Source: a gamma proteobacterium HIMB55 (GTDB lineage: Bacteria > Pseudomonadota > Gammaproteobacteria > Pseudomonadales > Halieaceae). From it: DNA of 64,000 nt. Positions 20,258 to 28,740 of the stretch are shown here, piece after piece. The stretch is taken from NCBI GenBank assembly GCA_000227505.4, contig AGIF02000001.1:2438035-2502034 (forward strand), read 5' to 3'. Each line of letters begins with the position of its first letter. The stretch's first letter is position 1. The position numbers and the translations under genes were made by a program. The notes under the pieces were generated by a model, which was given only the letters and a program-made list of their open reading frames with translations, ran no database searches and was not told the DNA's origin.

Positions 20258-20650
20258 ATGAACCCCATTGATGAAAACCCAAGGCCCCAGGGTGAACTTG
20301 CACTGCAAACAGTTGCTATGCCTGCGGACACCAATGCCAATGGGGATATCTTCGGCGGCTGGTTGCTGTCTCAAATGGACATAGCGGGTGGCGTGGCGGC
20401 AGCGGAGGTTGCAAGAGGTCGGGTTGCGACCGTTGCCGTGCAAGGAATGTCTTTTCTAACCCCCGTTCACGTGGGTGCCGTCGTCAGCTGTTACTGCGAT
20501 ATTCTGGATATTGGTCGCAGCTCTGTCCGTGTCCTAATCGAGGTATGGATCAACTCCCAACATGACGGAGAACCCATCAAAGTGACTGAGGGTGAGTTTA
20601 TTTACGTCGCAATAGACAACGCGAAGCGAACCCGGACTATTGGTCAGTAA
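20258..20650 (+). CDS. YciA-type acyl-CoA thioesterase (hotdog fold)
   Basis: 130 aa. The hotdog motif NANGDIFGGWLLSQMDIAGG carries the catalytic Asp of the YciA/BACH group. VAVQGMSFLTPVHVGAVVSC follows. It hydrolyses acyl-CoA thioesters in the cytoplasm; chain preference cannot be read from sequence. It lies 71 bp downstream of dctM on the same strand, and its 3' end overlaps the convergent dctP gene by 14 bp. Confidence 0.9.
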   Translation: MNPIDENPRPQGELALQTVAMPADTNANGDIFGGWLLSQMDIAGGVAAAEVARGRVATVAVQGMSFLTPVHVGAVVSCYCDILDIGRSSVRVLIEVWINSQHDGEPIKVTEGEFIYVAIDNAKRTRTIGQ

Positions 20651-21794
20651 ACGAGATCGGCGGTAGCACTCGGTCTCTCGCGTTCAAGTACGCGCGCTCT
20701 GAGATTTCGTGATAGGTGCGCACACCATCGAGAAAGTCCTCATAAGACGCAGAAATCTTTGCCGCCATCGGGTCATCTTCCTTGAGCTTATCGAGCGCGA
20801 TAACCGCATTACTGTGCAAAATATCCATCACATCATCCGGCAACGGGCGAAGCTTCGTCTCGTACTCGTCTAATAGGCTAGTCGGCGACGAATTATTGCG
20901 CGCAGTAAATTCATCCAGCATATCTTGATTCGTCGCTCTCGCAGCGCCTTCAACGATGGCTTGTAAGTCCGCAGGTAAGCGGTCGAAGGCTTCTTGATTC
21001 ACGGTGAATTCGAGCATGGCGCCAGGCTCATGCCAACCTGGATAGTAGTAATACTCAGCAACTTCCATGAGACCTAAGGTACGATCGTTATAGGGCCCTA
21101 CCCATTCGACAGCGTCGATGACACCCGTCTGCATAGACGTGTAAATCTCGCCACCAGCCAATCGGACAGAGGTCCCGCCAGACGCTGTAAAAACCTCACC
21201 GGCGAGACCTGGAATACGCATTTTTAAGCCCTTGAGGTCTTCGGCCGACTTGAGCTCGCGGTTAAACCAGCCCGCCATCTGAACACCAGTAGACCCACCC
21301 GCAAACGGTCGCACACCAAAAGGTGCATACAGCTCACGCCAAAGTTCCAGGCCACCGCCGTAGTGCAACCAGCCATTCATTTCCTGCGCCGTCATACCAA
21401 AGGGAACTGCGGTGTAGAACACAGCGGAAGGAATCTTCCCCTTCCAGTAGTACGAAGCGCCGTGTCCCATTTCAGCTACACCCTGTGAAACAGCGTCAAA
21501 GACTTCGAAAGGGGGCACAACTTCGCCGGCTCCGTAGACTCGAACGCTCAGTCTCCCGTTGCTCATTTCCTCGACGCGACGCGCAAAATTTTCAGGGGCG
21601 GAACCTAAACCGGGCAATCCTTTGGGCCAGGTGGTCACCAATTTCCATTTGATTTGCTCGGTACTCAATACTTGGGAGCCGTCGACTGCCACAGGGTCTT
21701 TTTGCTGCGAATCAAGCACCCAAAGGCCCAAGGTGCCAACCCACAAGAGTAGTAGACCAACGACGGCTATCGGTAGAACAGTTCTCTCTTTCAT
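20637..21794 (-). CDS. TRAP transporter substrate-binding protein, TakP-like (2-oxoacid type)
   Basis: 385 aa. N-terminal hydrophobic segment (about residues 6-27) for export or anchoring, then WKLVTTWPKGLPGLGSAPE, the start of mature TakP-like proteins. STGVQMAGWFNREL, LKGLKMRIPGLAGEV, GEIYTSMQTGVIDAVEW and VGPYND give the Gln, Arg and Glu-Trp positions that bind the carboxylate ligand in Rhodobacter TakP. The predicted ligand is therefore a 2-oxoacid such as pyruvate; this is inference. It is on the opposite strand from dctQM and 8 bp downstream of uvrD, so it may be expressed from the uvrD transcript. Confidence 0.88.
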   Translation of the reverse strand: MKERTVLPIAVVGLLLLWVGTLGLWVLDSQQKDPVAVDGSQVLSTEQIKWKLVTTWPKGLPGLGSAPENFARRVEEMSNGRLSVRVYGAGEVVPPFEVFDAVSQGVAEMGHGASYYWKGKIPSAVFYTAVPFGMTAQEMNGWLHYGGGLELWRELYAPFGVRPFAGGSTGVQMAGWFNRELKSAEDLKGLKMRIPGLAGEVFTASGGTSVRLAGGEIYTSMQTGVIDAVEWVGPYNDRTLGLMEVAEYYYYPGWHEPGAMLEFTVNQEAFDRLPADLQAIVEGAARATNQDMLDEFTARNNSSPTSLLDEYETKLRPLPDDVMDILHSNAVIALDKLKEDDPMAAKISASYEDFLDGVRTYHEISERAYLNARDRVLPPISFTDQ

Positions 21795-21801
21795 GAACGC
21801 C

Positions 21802-23964
21802 TCACAGTGCTTGCAGGTTCGCGTATTGCAAAACCAGCCATTTACTTCCCTCGGCGAAGTTTACCTCGATGCGCGCATTCGCACCGCGACCTTCTATATT
21901 CAAAACCATACCTTCACCGAACATTGGATGAAGGACGTGCTGCCCCAGACGTAATCCCGAATCATTCGAGCTCGCCGCGGGCTGTTGGAGTCTGTCTACT
22001 AAGGGGCGGGTCAGACCGCCATGAAGTCTGACCTCTTCAATTAAATCAGCAGGTATTTCTCGAACAAACCTCGAAGGGGTGTTGTAGGTCTCACTGCCGT
22101 GTAAACGACGACTCTCAGCGTAAGTAATTAGGAGTTTTTGTTGCGCGCGCGTAATCCCGACGTAAGCCAGCCGGCGCTCCTCTTCTAAGCGACCAGGTTC
22201 TTCGACAGACATACGGTGCGGGAAAAGGTTTTCCTCCAGCCCGGCGAGAATCACGAGTGGGAATTCAAGACCCTTTGCGGAGTGCAATGTCATCATTTGC
22301 ACACTGTCCTCGTAAGGATCCGCTTGACTATCACCCGCGTCGAGGGCAGCACTGTCCAAAAATTGCTGTAAAGGAGAGAGGGTGTCGTCCTCGGCCCTGA
22401 AGGTTTTAGCCGCGGAAACCAATTCCTCGAGGTTCTCAACACGCGCCTGACCGCGCTCACCTTTCTCGGCTTTATGGAAATCAATAAGCCCCGTTCGATG
22501 AATAATGTGCTCCACCATTTCCTCGAGCGGAAGCTCTAGTGTCTCGCTATCAAGTTCGTTTATGAGCGCAGCGAAACCCGCCAATGACGAGCGAGCTCTG
22601 GCCGCAAGCAAGCCTCGCTCCTGCACCAAACCAATGGCTTGCCACATGGAGATACCGTTTTCACGCGCCACAGCGCGAAGCTCATCAATGGTTTTACTGC
22701 CAATGCCACGGGTTGGCGTGTTTATGACACGCTCGAGCGCTGGGTCGTCACCGCGACCGATCATCAATCTCAGATAGGCGAGCGCGTTTCGAATTTCGAG
22801 ACGCTCATAAAAGCGTTGACCACCGTAGATTCGATAGGGCAAACCCACACGGATCAACGCCTCTTCAATAACCCGCGACTGCGCATTCGAGCGATACAAA
22901 ATAGCGCTCGACCGGCGCGTATTTCCCTCATCGGTCCATGACTGAATTTGCTCAACAATAAAGCGAGCCTCGTCCTGCTCATTAAAGCCCGCGTAAAGCT
23001 TGATGGGCTCGCCGTCGTCGCCATCAGTCCACAGATCTTTACCAAGACGTCCCGAGTTATGGCCAATGACGCCGTTAGCTGCATCCAAAATCGTTTTGGT
23101 AGAGCGATAGTTCTGCTCAAGCCTGACGGTCTGCGTATCTTTGAAGTCATGGGTAAAACGCTGGATGTTCTCGATCTTCGCACCGCGCCAACCGTAGATC
23201 GACTGGTCATCATCGCCGACGGCAACAACCGGTATTGCCTCGCCGGCCAGTACGCGAAGCCAAGCGTATTGAATCGAGTTCGTATCCTGAAACTCGTCGA
23301 CTAACAAAATATTGAAGCGCTCTTGATAATGTTTGAGCGTTTCGGGAGATCGCAACCAGAGTTCGTGCGCTCGGAGTAAGAGCTCAGCAAAATCGACCAG
23401 ACCACCACGCTGACAGGCCTCCTCATAGGCTTCGTAGATGCGCACCATGGTTCGCGTGTAAAGATCGCCCATTGGCGGGTCGATGTGCTTCGCTCGCAGC
23501 CCCTCATCTTTTTGCCCGTTGATAAACCACTGTGCTTGCTTTGGTGGCCACTTTGCGTCGTCTAGGCCCAGTTCTCGACAAACGCGTTTCACCAATCGAA
23601 GCTGATCGTCACTATCAAGAATTTGGAAATTTTGCGGCAGGCCTGCTTCTGCCCAATGCGTTTGAAGTAACCGGTGAGCAAGGCCATGAAAGGTGCCAAT
23701 CCAAAGCCCATGAGTCGGTCTCCCCAGCATTTCCTCAATACGGCCTCGCATCTCCTTCGCGGCTTTATTGGTGAACGTCACGGCCATTACGGCGTAGGGC
23801 GAAACGCCCTCCGCGCGAATTAGCCAAGCAATCCGGTGAACCAGAACTCGAGTCTTACCCGAGCCTGCACCTGCAAGCACTAATTGATTGCCGCGCTCCG
23901 CAGCAACTGCCGATCGTTGAGCTTCGTTTAAGCCATCGAGAATGTCTGATACGTCCATTGTCAC
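21802..23964 (-). CDS. uvrD: DNA helicase II (UvrD)
   Basis: 720 aa superfamily 1 helicase acting in nucleotide excision and mismatch repair. Motifs in order: LAGAGSGKTRVLVHRIAWLI (Walker A), TFTNKAAKEMRGRI, WIGTFHGLAHRLL, LLVDEFQDTNSIQY (Walker B), GDDDQSIYGWRGA, LEQNYRST, MTLHSAKGLEFPLV, and LAYVGITRAQQKL. The C-terminal LGQHVLHPMFGEGMVLNIEG is the RNA polymerase-binding Tudor-like tail. Complete. Confidence 0.97.
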   Translation of the reverse strand: MTMDVSDILDGLNEAQRSAVAAERGNQLVLAGAGSGKTRVLVHRIAWLIRAEGVSPYAVMAVTFTNKAAKEMRGRIEEMLGRPTHGLWIGTFHGLAHRLLQTHWAEAGLPQNFQILDSDDQLRLVKRVCRELGLDDAKWPPKQAQWFINGQKDEGLRAKHIDPPMGDLYTRTMVRIYEAYEEACQRGGLVDFAELLLRAHELWLRSPETLKHYQERFNILLVDEFQDTNSIQYAWLRVLAGEAIPVVAVGDDDQSIYGWRGAKIENIQRFTHDFKDTQTVRLEQNYRSTKTILDAANGVIGHNSGRLGKDLWTDGDDGEPIKLYAGFNEQDEARFIVEQIQSWTDEGNTRRSSAILYRSNAQSRVIEEALIRVGLPYRIYGGQRFYERLEIRNALAYLRLMIGRGDDPALERVINTPTRGIGSKTIDELRAVARENGISMWQAIGLVQERGLLAARARSSLAGFAALINELDSETLELPLEEMVEHIIHRTGLIDFHKAEKGERGQARVENLEELVSAAKTFRAEDDTLSPLQQFLDSAALDAGDSQADPYEDSVQMMTLHSAKGLEFPLVILAGLEENLFPHRMSVEEPGRLEEERRLAYVGITRAQQKLLITYAESRRLHGSETYNTPSRFVREIPADLIEEVRLHGGLTRPLVDRLQQPAASSNDSGLRLGQHVLHPMFGEGMVLNIEGRGANARIEVNFAEGSKWLVLQYANLQAL

Positions 23965-24055
23965 AGTGTACTAGAAACCGGGATTTACAACGTCACTCTC
24001 AACGCCATCAGCCCACCTTTCTGCTACTCTTTAATGGGGTTTGGGAGGTCACAGC

Positions 24056-25372
24056 ATGGACGACAAAGACGACGACAAGAAACGCGTACTCACGCCACCC
24101 TCTGAGTGGGCTGACGGGATGAAACCAAAGTCATCATCCGAGGCTGAAGAAATTGACGAGAGCACGGACTGGCTTGAGGACGATGACTTCGAGGTTCCCC
24201 CTGAATCTGAACGCTCGAGTGATGCAGAGCCTTCTGCTGGTCAGGAGCCCGCAGCGGGTGAGGAGCCTTTAGCGGGTGAGGCACCCGAATCCGAGCCATC
24301 ATCGACTTCAGACGCTGACGCAATTCTCACCGACCACGGCGAAGCTCAAGCCGAAAAATCAAGCAGCTCGAAGTTGCCCTGGGCGGTTGCTATCGCTGGG
24401 TTCGTTATCGCGGGGGGCATGGGCGGACTGTGGCTCGACGCTCAGGAGACTGCAAAAGCGGAGATTGCTGAACTTAAAGACACCATTAGATCGATGAAGC
24501 GCGCAGAAAACCAACAAACCAACCAAGACAGCGGTTTAATGGCTGACAACAAAGCCCTTCAGCAACAAATCGCTGCACTGCAGCAGCAAAACAACCAGCT
24601 TTTTGACGAAAACGAGGCCCTCAAGAACCGCGAGGCGGAGCGAGCGGAACGCGCGATATCGGCCTCGACCAAAGCAGAATCAGCAACGCCTGCAGCATCA
24701 CCGAGCCCACAAATGGAGGTGGAAACCACTGCACCACCCAGCCAGACGGGCGGCATCTGGTTCGTCAACCTCGAGAGCCACAAGAGCCAAGCGGTTGCGA
24801 ATGAACGCTTAGCTTTGTTGCGCACAAAGTTTCGCAATATCAATCTCTCGATTGCGAGTGCCAACGTGAATGGGCAAACCTATTATCGGGTAAGAGCCAC
24901 TGGCTATGCCTCGAAAGCAAGCGCAACAGCCGCGTCGAAGTCGATGGCTCAAACACTCAAGGACGGACCTTTTTGGGTGGGCAAAGACGGCGAGAAAGTC
25001 TCTCAGATGCCCGCCAAGACGGCTGCACCCGCCAAAAAACAAGTTGCCAAGCAAGCACAGCCAACCGCCCCAAAACCAACTGCAAGACAGACCGTGCCTA
25101 AACAGCCCATTCGGCTGCGATCTTTACCCATGCGCGACAACTGGTTTGTTTTCGTTGATACCTACGACAGTGGTCAGCGCGCTGACGAGGTTATTTCAAC
25201 GCTCAATGACCAAGGGCTCGATGCAAAAGTAGCTGTTGAATCGCGCTCGGGCGAACTCTTTTACCGGGTGCAAATTGTAGGAATAGACAGCGAAGCAACC
25301 GGCAATACCATTGTCGCGCAGCTCAAGGCTGATGAATTCAAAAACGCGCGTTTACGAAAAACGGTCAACTAA
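24056..25372 (+). CDS. Membrane protein with two C-terminal SPOR-like domains
   Basis: 438 aa from the ATG at 24056, which has a strong GGGAGG site 9 nt upstream. Seen: an acidic cytoplasmic segment (1-105) with a short degenerate repeat of Ala-Gly-Glu-Pro units near 59-80; one transmembrane helix (about 107-127); a Gln/Asn-rich coiled coil (about 130-200); then SPOR-like repeat 1 (232-312, with YYRVRATGY) and repeat 2 (361-438, with FYRVQIVG), joined by an Ala/Lys/Pro-rich linker. SPOR domains bind denuded peptidoglycan at division sites, so a septal or envelope role is inferred. The two repeats are divergent from each other. Confidence 0.8.
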   Translation: MDDKDDDKKRVLTPPSEWADGMKPKSSSEAEEIDESTDWLEDDDFEVPPESERSSDAEPSAGQEPAAGEEPLAGEAPESEPSSTSDADAILTDHGEAQAEKSSSSKLPWAVAIAGFVIAGGMGGLWLDAQETAKAEIAELKDTIRSMKRAENQQTNQDSGLMADNKALQQQIAALQQQNNQLFDENEALKNREAERAERAISASTKAESATPAASPSPQMEVETTAPPSQTGGIWFVNLESHKSQAVANERLALLRTKFRNINLSIASANVNGQTYYRVRATGYASKASATAASKSMAQTLKDGPFWVGKDGEKVSQMPAKTAAPAKKQVAKQAQPTAPKPTARQTVPKQPIRLRSLPMRDNWFVFVDTYDSGQRADEVISTLNDQGLDAKVAVESRSGELFYRVQIVGIDSEATGNTIVAQLKADEFKNARLRKTVN

Positions 25373-25668
25373 ATCCCGGTAATCCAAGGTTCCGGAAACC
25401 GATCGAGCATCATCTCCGTCTTTTCCGGTAGCTCACCCACGCCAAGCGACACCCACATAATCAAGAAAAAAAGAAAAATCACGACGCCTTGCCGACGGCT
25501 TTTTGAAATCCCCAGTCGCTGTGCATAGTGAAAGATCGGATCGGCAATGATGCCGCCTGCGATTGCGGTGATTGCCCAACCCAAATAAGGGTCATTCCCC
25601 CAAAAGGACTGTACGAAACCCGCGTATAGGAGTGGCACAGCCAAAACGAGATTCAACCATCGCGGCAT
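25369..25668 (-). CDS. Small integral membrane protein, unknown
   Basis: 99 aa with two to three hydrophobic segments (LNLVLAVPLLYAGF, YLGWAITAIAGGIIADP, VVIFLFFLIMWVSLGVG). No family recognised. Its stop shares bases with the stop of the convergent SPOR-protein gene. It is followed 34 bp upstream by the cupin gene on the same strand. Confidence 0.65.
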   Translation of the reverse strand: MPRWLNLVLAVPLLYAGFVQSFWGNDPYLGWAITAIAGGIIADPIFHYAQRLGISKSRRQGVVIFLFFLIMWVSLGVGELPEKTEMMLDRFPEPWITGI

Positions 25669-25702
25669 TAGATAGGCCTCTTGCTCTGCATCACCCTAAG
25701 TT

Positions 25703-26074
25703 TTAAATCCAAACGTCTTGAGGTGCGGTGAGCTCAGACTTCGCATCGCCGGTGTTGACGACACCCGCAGGTTCCACTAACAGTACTTTCGCTTCGGAGG
25801 CAGCGTGTGGGCGGTGACGCATACCCTTGGGAATGACTAACATCTCTCCAGCACTTAGAACGACAGGGCCTGACTCCAGATCAATGGTTAACTGACCTTC
25901 AAGCACAATAAACGTCTCATCAGTGTCTTCGTGCTGGTGCCAGACAAACTCCCCTTGGAGTCGCACCAACTTAAATTGATAGTCATTCATTTCAGCAATG
26001 ACTTTAGGGCTCCATTGTTCCTCGAAAAGAGTTAGCTTTTGATTGAAGTTGATCTTTGTTGGAGATGGTTGCAA
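25703..26074 (-). CDS. Small cupin-domain protein
   Basis: 123 aa single-domain cupin. Metal-ligand pattern: His46 and His48 (WHQHED), Glu53, and His87 in GMRHRPH. The first motif, then FIVLEGQLTIDLESG and MLVIPKGMRH, is the classic two-motif barrel. Ligand and reaction are unknown; similar proteins are annotated as mannose-6-phosphate isomerase-like cupins. Confidence 0.82.
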   Translation of the reverse strand: MQPSPTKINFNQKLTLFEEQWSPKVIAEMNDYQFKLVRLQGEFVWHQHEDTDETFIVLEGQLTIDLESGPVVLSAGEMLVIPKGMRHRPHAASEAKVLLVEPAGVVNTGDAKSELTAPQDVWI

Positions 26075-26121
26075 AAGAGCTTCCCCCTACGACTAGTCAC
26101 AGAATGGCCGGCTTACTGCAT

Positions 26122-26646
26122 TCAGCCAACAGGCGCCCATTGGCTCGACTTTAAAACATAAACTGCCTTTGTCGGTGACTCAGTGTGACTGTAAACACCA
26201 CCGAGTTTCTCAACAGCAGTTATTGAGCGCCTATTTTCGGGGCCTATATCGAAGAGAACCGATTCACAGAGTTTAAAAGCCCGTTCCAACATTCCGTCTT
26301 TGATCTCTCTGTTCGCAGAGGTACCCCAATGTTTCCGGGCGAGAAACGTAAAACCAATGCGGACGCATCGATCCGTTTCGTCATATCCGTAATACCGGGT
26401 AGAACCGACAACCTCCTGTGTAAGGCGCTCACGAATAACAAAGCAGCCAAGATCGTTAGCCAGTCCGTTCGCGAAAAACACGCTGAAAACATCCCTCTGC
26501 CAACGGTTTGACTCTGGATGCTGCTCCCAAATCAGTGGGTCGGATGCGACTGCGTACAGCGATTCGAAGTCAGATTCAGCGACGCCTTCTAACGAAAAAC
26601 TCTGTGTATGAATGGGTTCTGGGAATAGATTAACGCTGGAAGGCAT
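26122..26646 (-). CDS. GNAT family N-acetyltransferase (RimJ/RimL-like)
   Basis: About 174 aa from the ATG at 26646, which is preceded by a strong GGAGG. FAN-type motifs are ALYAVASDPLIWEQHPESN-like at the N-terminus, then VVGSTRYYG, IGFTFLARKHWGTSANREIK (acetyl-CoA motif) and NRRSITAVEKLGGV. Substrate unknown. The start overlaps the preceding gene's 3' end by 17 bp. Confidence 0.85.
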   Translation of the reverse strand: MPSSVNLFPEPIHTQSFSLEGVAESDFESLYAVASDPLIWEQHPESNRWQRDVFSVFFANGLANDLGCFVIRERLTQEVVGSTRYYGYDETDRCVRIGFTFLARKHWGTSANREIKDGMLERAFKLCESVLFDIGPENRRSITAVEKLGGVYSHTESPTKAVYVLKSSQWAPVG

Positions 26647-26953
26647 ACGACCTCCATAGGAACCATACAAAAGGCAAACTTTGGATAATCGACCACAGGA
26701 TTATCGCTTCCTTCGACTCAAGAAACGCCGTCAGGGCTAGCAGTGACAAGGGCGGAAAGAGGGCGAGCTTTTTGAAAAAGGGTTTAAAGAAATTTGTTAG
26801 ATAGCCGTCAATGTCGAAGGCTCGCCGCTTCTCCTCACTCATGGTGTTATAGCCTGCGAGCAAATAACGCGCGTTCACCGGGGTGATGACGAAGGCGACG
26901 GCTAAGTACGAAAGCGACATGAAGCCAGTGGTGAGTAGTAACGTCGTATCCAT
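26630..26953 (-). CDS. Small membrane protein of SdpI/DUF3784 type
   Basis: 107 aa from the ATG at 26953 (a GTG 12 bp upstream is an alternative; an AGGGGA site lies just before that GTG). The segment AGYNTMSEEKRRAFD is the signature seen in SdpI/DUF3784-type membrane proteins, preceded by one helix and followed by two. Function in this organism unknown. Overlaps the downstream acetyltransferase gene. Confidence 0.72.
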   Translation of the reverse strand: MDTTLLLTTGFMSLSYLAVAFVITPVNARYLLAGYNTMSEEKRRAFDIDGYLTNFFKPFFKKLALFPPLSLLALTAFLESKEAIILWSIIQSLPFVWFLWRSYAFQR

Positions 26954-27004
26954 GTCTATAAACACGTCCCCTATGTGTCGCTGGAGGGCTTCAGCATACT
27001 GAGC

Positions 27005-28078
27005 TTAGGCGTCGTGAAGCTCTGAAATCAACAGCGCTGCCTCACGTCTAATCTCAGAGGCATCAGGCCCGATAAGAGTCATGTGCCCTAGCTTCCTGCC
27101 TTTGCGGATACCTTTTCCGTAGGTCTGTACCAACGTTCGAATAGGGCCCTGAGGCATTTTCGCTGGAAGCGCGTCATCGAGAAGATTCACCATTGAAGCG
27201 GCTTCGGTGAATACTGGCTCTCTGACAGATTCACCCATGACACAGGCAACGTGTTGTGTAAATTGGTCTGCGCCTACGGCACCAATCGTCCAATGGCCCG
27301 TGTTGTGAACCCGAGGCGCGATTTCATTAACGATCAGTTCACCCTCCGTGAGGAAAAACTCGATGGCTAAAACGCCCACGTAATTCATCGCTTTGACAAG
27401 TCGATTCGCGTATTCAATGGCAAGAGCGGCTTTATCATCGTCGATCCCCGACGGAACAAAGCTACCGATCAAAATGCCGTCACGCATGACATTCTCAGTC
27501 ATTGGATAGCAGGCTGTTTCACCCTGAGCGTCACGACCAATAATAATGGCGTACTCGAGATCGATCGCGATCTCTGATTCGGCGATAACGGGGTAAGCAT
27601 CTTCGGGGATCACATCGAGAGATTCACGATCAACTCGCCACTGCCCACCACCGTCGTAACCACCCAAGGTACGCTTGCAGCGAGCATACTGGCCGGGCAA
27701 TTTATCGATGGCGCTCGCCAGCTGATCCTTCGATGAAACCAATGACCAGGGCGAGGTTGGGATATCGAGCTTATCTAACATCGCCTTTTGCGTATCGCGC
27801 TCACGGAGCACCACGAGCGCATCGTAGTTCGGTGACAAGCCTACTTGCTCAGCCCGACGGAGCATGTCATCAGGCAAACTTTCGCGCTCAACGGTAATCG
27901 CATCACATTGATCTAGAAACTCATCGAGTTGATCGGGGTAATAAATGGGACCAAGGCCTGCGACAACAGGCGTCTCGTCTACACACATGTAGGCCACGCT
28001 AAAGCCAAGGCGATTAGCCGCCTCTCCAAGCATCTGGCTTAACTGACCACAGCCTATAATTCCGAGACGTTTTGACAT
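27005..28078 (-). CDS. purK: N5-carboxyaminoimidazole ribonucleotide synthase
   Basis: 357 aa ATP-grasp enzyme of purine synthesis that carboxylates AIR. Start motif LGIIGCGQLSQML (nucleotide loop), CKRTLGGYDGGGQW (ATP-grasp glycine loop), EIAPRVHNTGHWTIGA (metal and substrate site). It is 12 bp downstream of purE, forming the normal purEK operon. Confidence 0.97.
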   Translation of the reverse strand: MSKRLGIIGCGQLSQMLGEAANRLGFSVAYMCVDETPVVAGLGPIYYPDQLDEFLDQCDAITVERESLPDDMLRRAEQVGLSPNYDALVVLRERDTQKAMLDKLDIPTSPWSLVSSKDQLASAIDKLPGQYARCKRTLGGYDGGGQWRVDRESLDVIPEDAYPVIAESEIAIDLEYAIIIGRDAQGETACYPMTENVMRDGILIGSFVPSGIDDDKAALAIEYANRLVKAMNYVGVLAIEFFLTEGELIVNEIAPRVHNTGHWTIGAVGADQFTQHVACVMGESVREPVFTEAASMVNLLDDALPAKMPQGPIRTLVQTYGKGIRKGRKLGHMTLIGPDASEIRREAALLISELHDA

Positions 28079-28090
28079 GAACCTTCGCTC

Positions 28091-28573
28091 TTAGTCGAAC
28101 GGATTGATCGGCACACCCGCAGATTGCGCCTCGCGGTAACGATCTAGTGCCTCACGAATCGCCGCATCCTCATTAGCCAGCATCGCCGCAGCGAACAGCG
28201 CAGCATTGATCGCACCGGGAGTGCCTACGGCGAAGGTCGCTACTGGGACGCCCTTAGGCATTTGCACAATCGACATCAGCGCATCAACACCCTGCAAAAC
28301 GGTTGCATCAACAGGAACGCCCAAGACCGGAACCGGTGTCATTGCCGCAGCCATTCCAGGGAGATGAGCCGCACCACCAGCGCCCGCAATGATCGCTTTC
28401 AATCCTCGGTCTCTTGCAGATCGTGCGTATTCGTAGAGACGATCGGGTGTTCGGTGCGCAGAGACAACTTTTGCCTCATACGACACACCCAGCTCATCGA
28501 GCACCTTTGCTGCGTTCTCCATCACCCCCCAATCGGAGCGTGATCCCATGATGATTCCGACGGCGTTAGCCAT
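28091..28573 (-). CDS. purE: N5-carboxyaminoimidazole ribonucleotide mutase
   Basis: 160 aa. PurE moves the carboxyl group of N5-CAIR to carbon 4. MGSRSDW at the N-terminus binds phosphate; [12 protein letters not shown] holds the catalytic His; [15 protein letters not shown] is typical of class I PurE. The ATG at 28573 is chosen because GAGGA lies 7 nt upstream; a GTG at 28585 adds 4 residues. A TATACT hexamer at 28629-28634 (minus strand) is a candidate -10 element. Confidence 0.97.
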   Translation of the reverse strand: MANAVGIIMGSRSDWGVMENAAKVLDELGVSYEAKVVSAHRTPDRLYEYARSARDRGLKAIIAGAGGAAHLPGMAAAMTPVPVLGVPVDATVLQGVDALMSIVQMPKGVPVATFAVGTPGAINAALFAAAMLANEDAAIREALDRYREAQSAGVPINPFD

Positions 28574-28740
28574 GAGCTTCCTCACTTAGCGCGCTTAGTA
28601 TGGTGCGCCAGAAAATGGAAACCGGCGAGTATACCTGAGAAAAAACGGCCTGTAGTGTCAAAACTTGCATCAAGAAAGACTGCTAGAAAGACGGCAACCA
28701 TCTGCACCACACCAGAAACTGTCCCATAGGCAAGTGCTGA

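Noticed and set aside
20465-20480. TTCACGTGGG sequence inside the thioesterase gene as a third parS
   Set aside because: Only the central CACGTG core and one arm match; several mismatches to the 16-bp palindrome.
28586-28740. Regulatory RNA or PurR box upstream of purE
   Set aside because: A -10-like TATACT is present, but no PurR palindrome or riboswitch-like structure could be made out.
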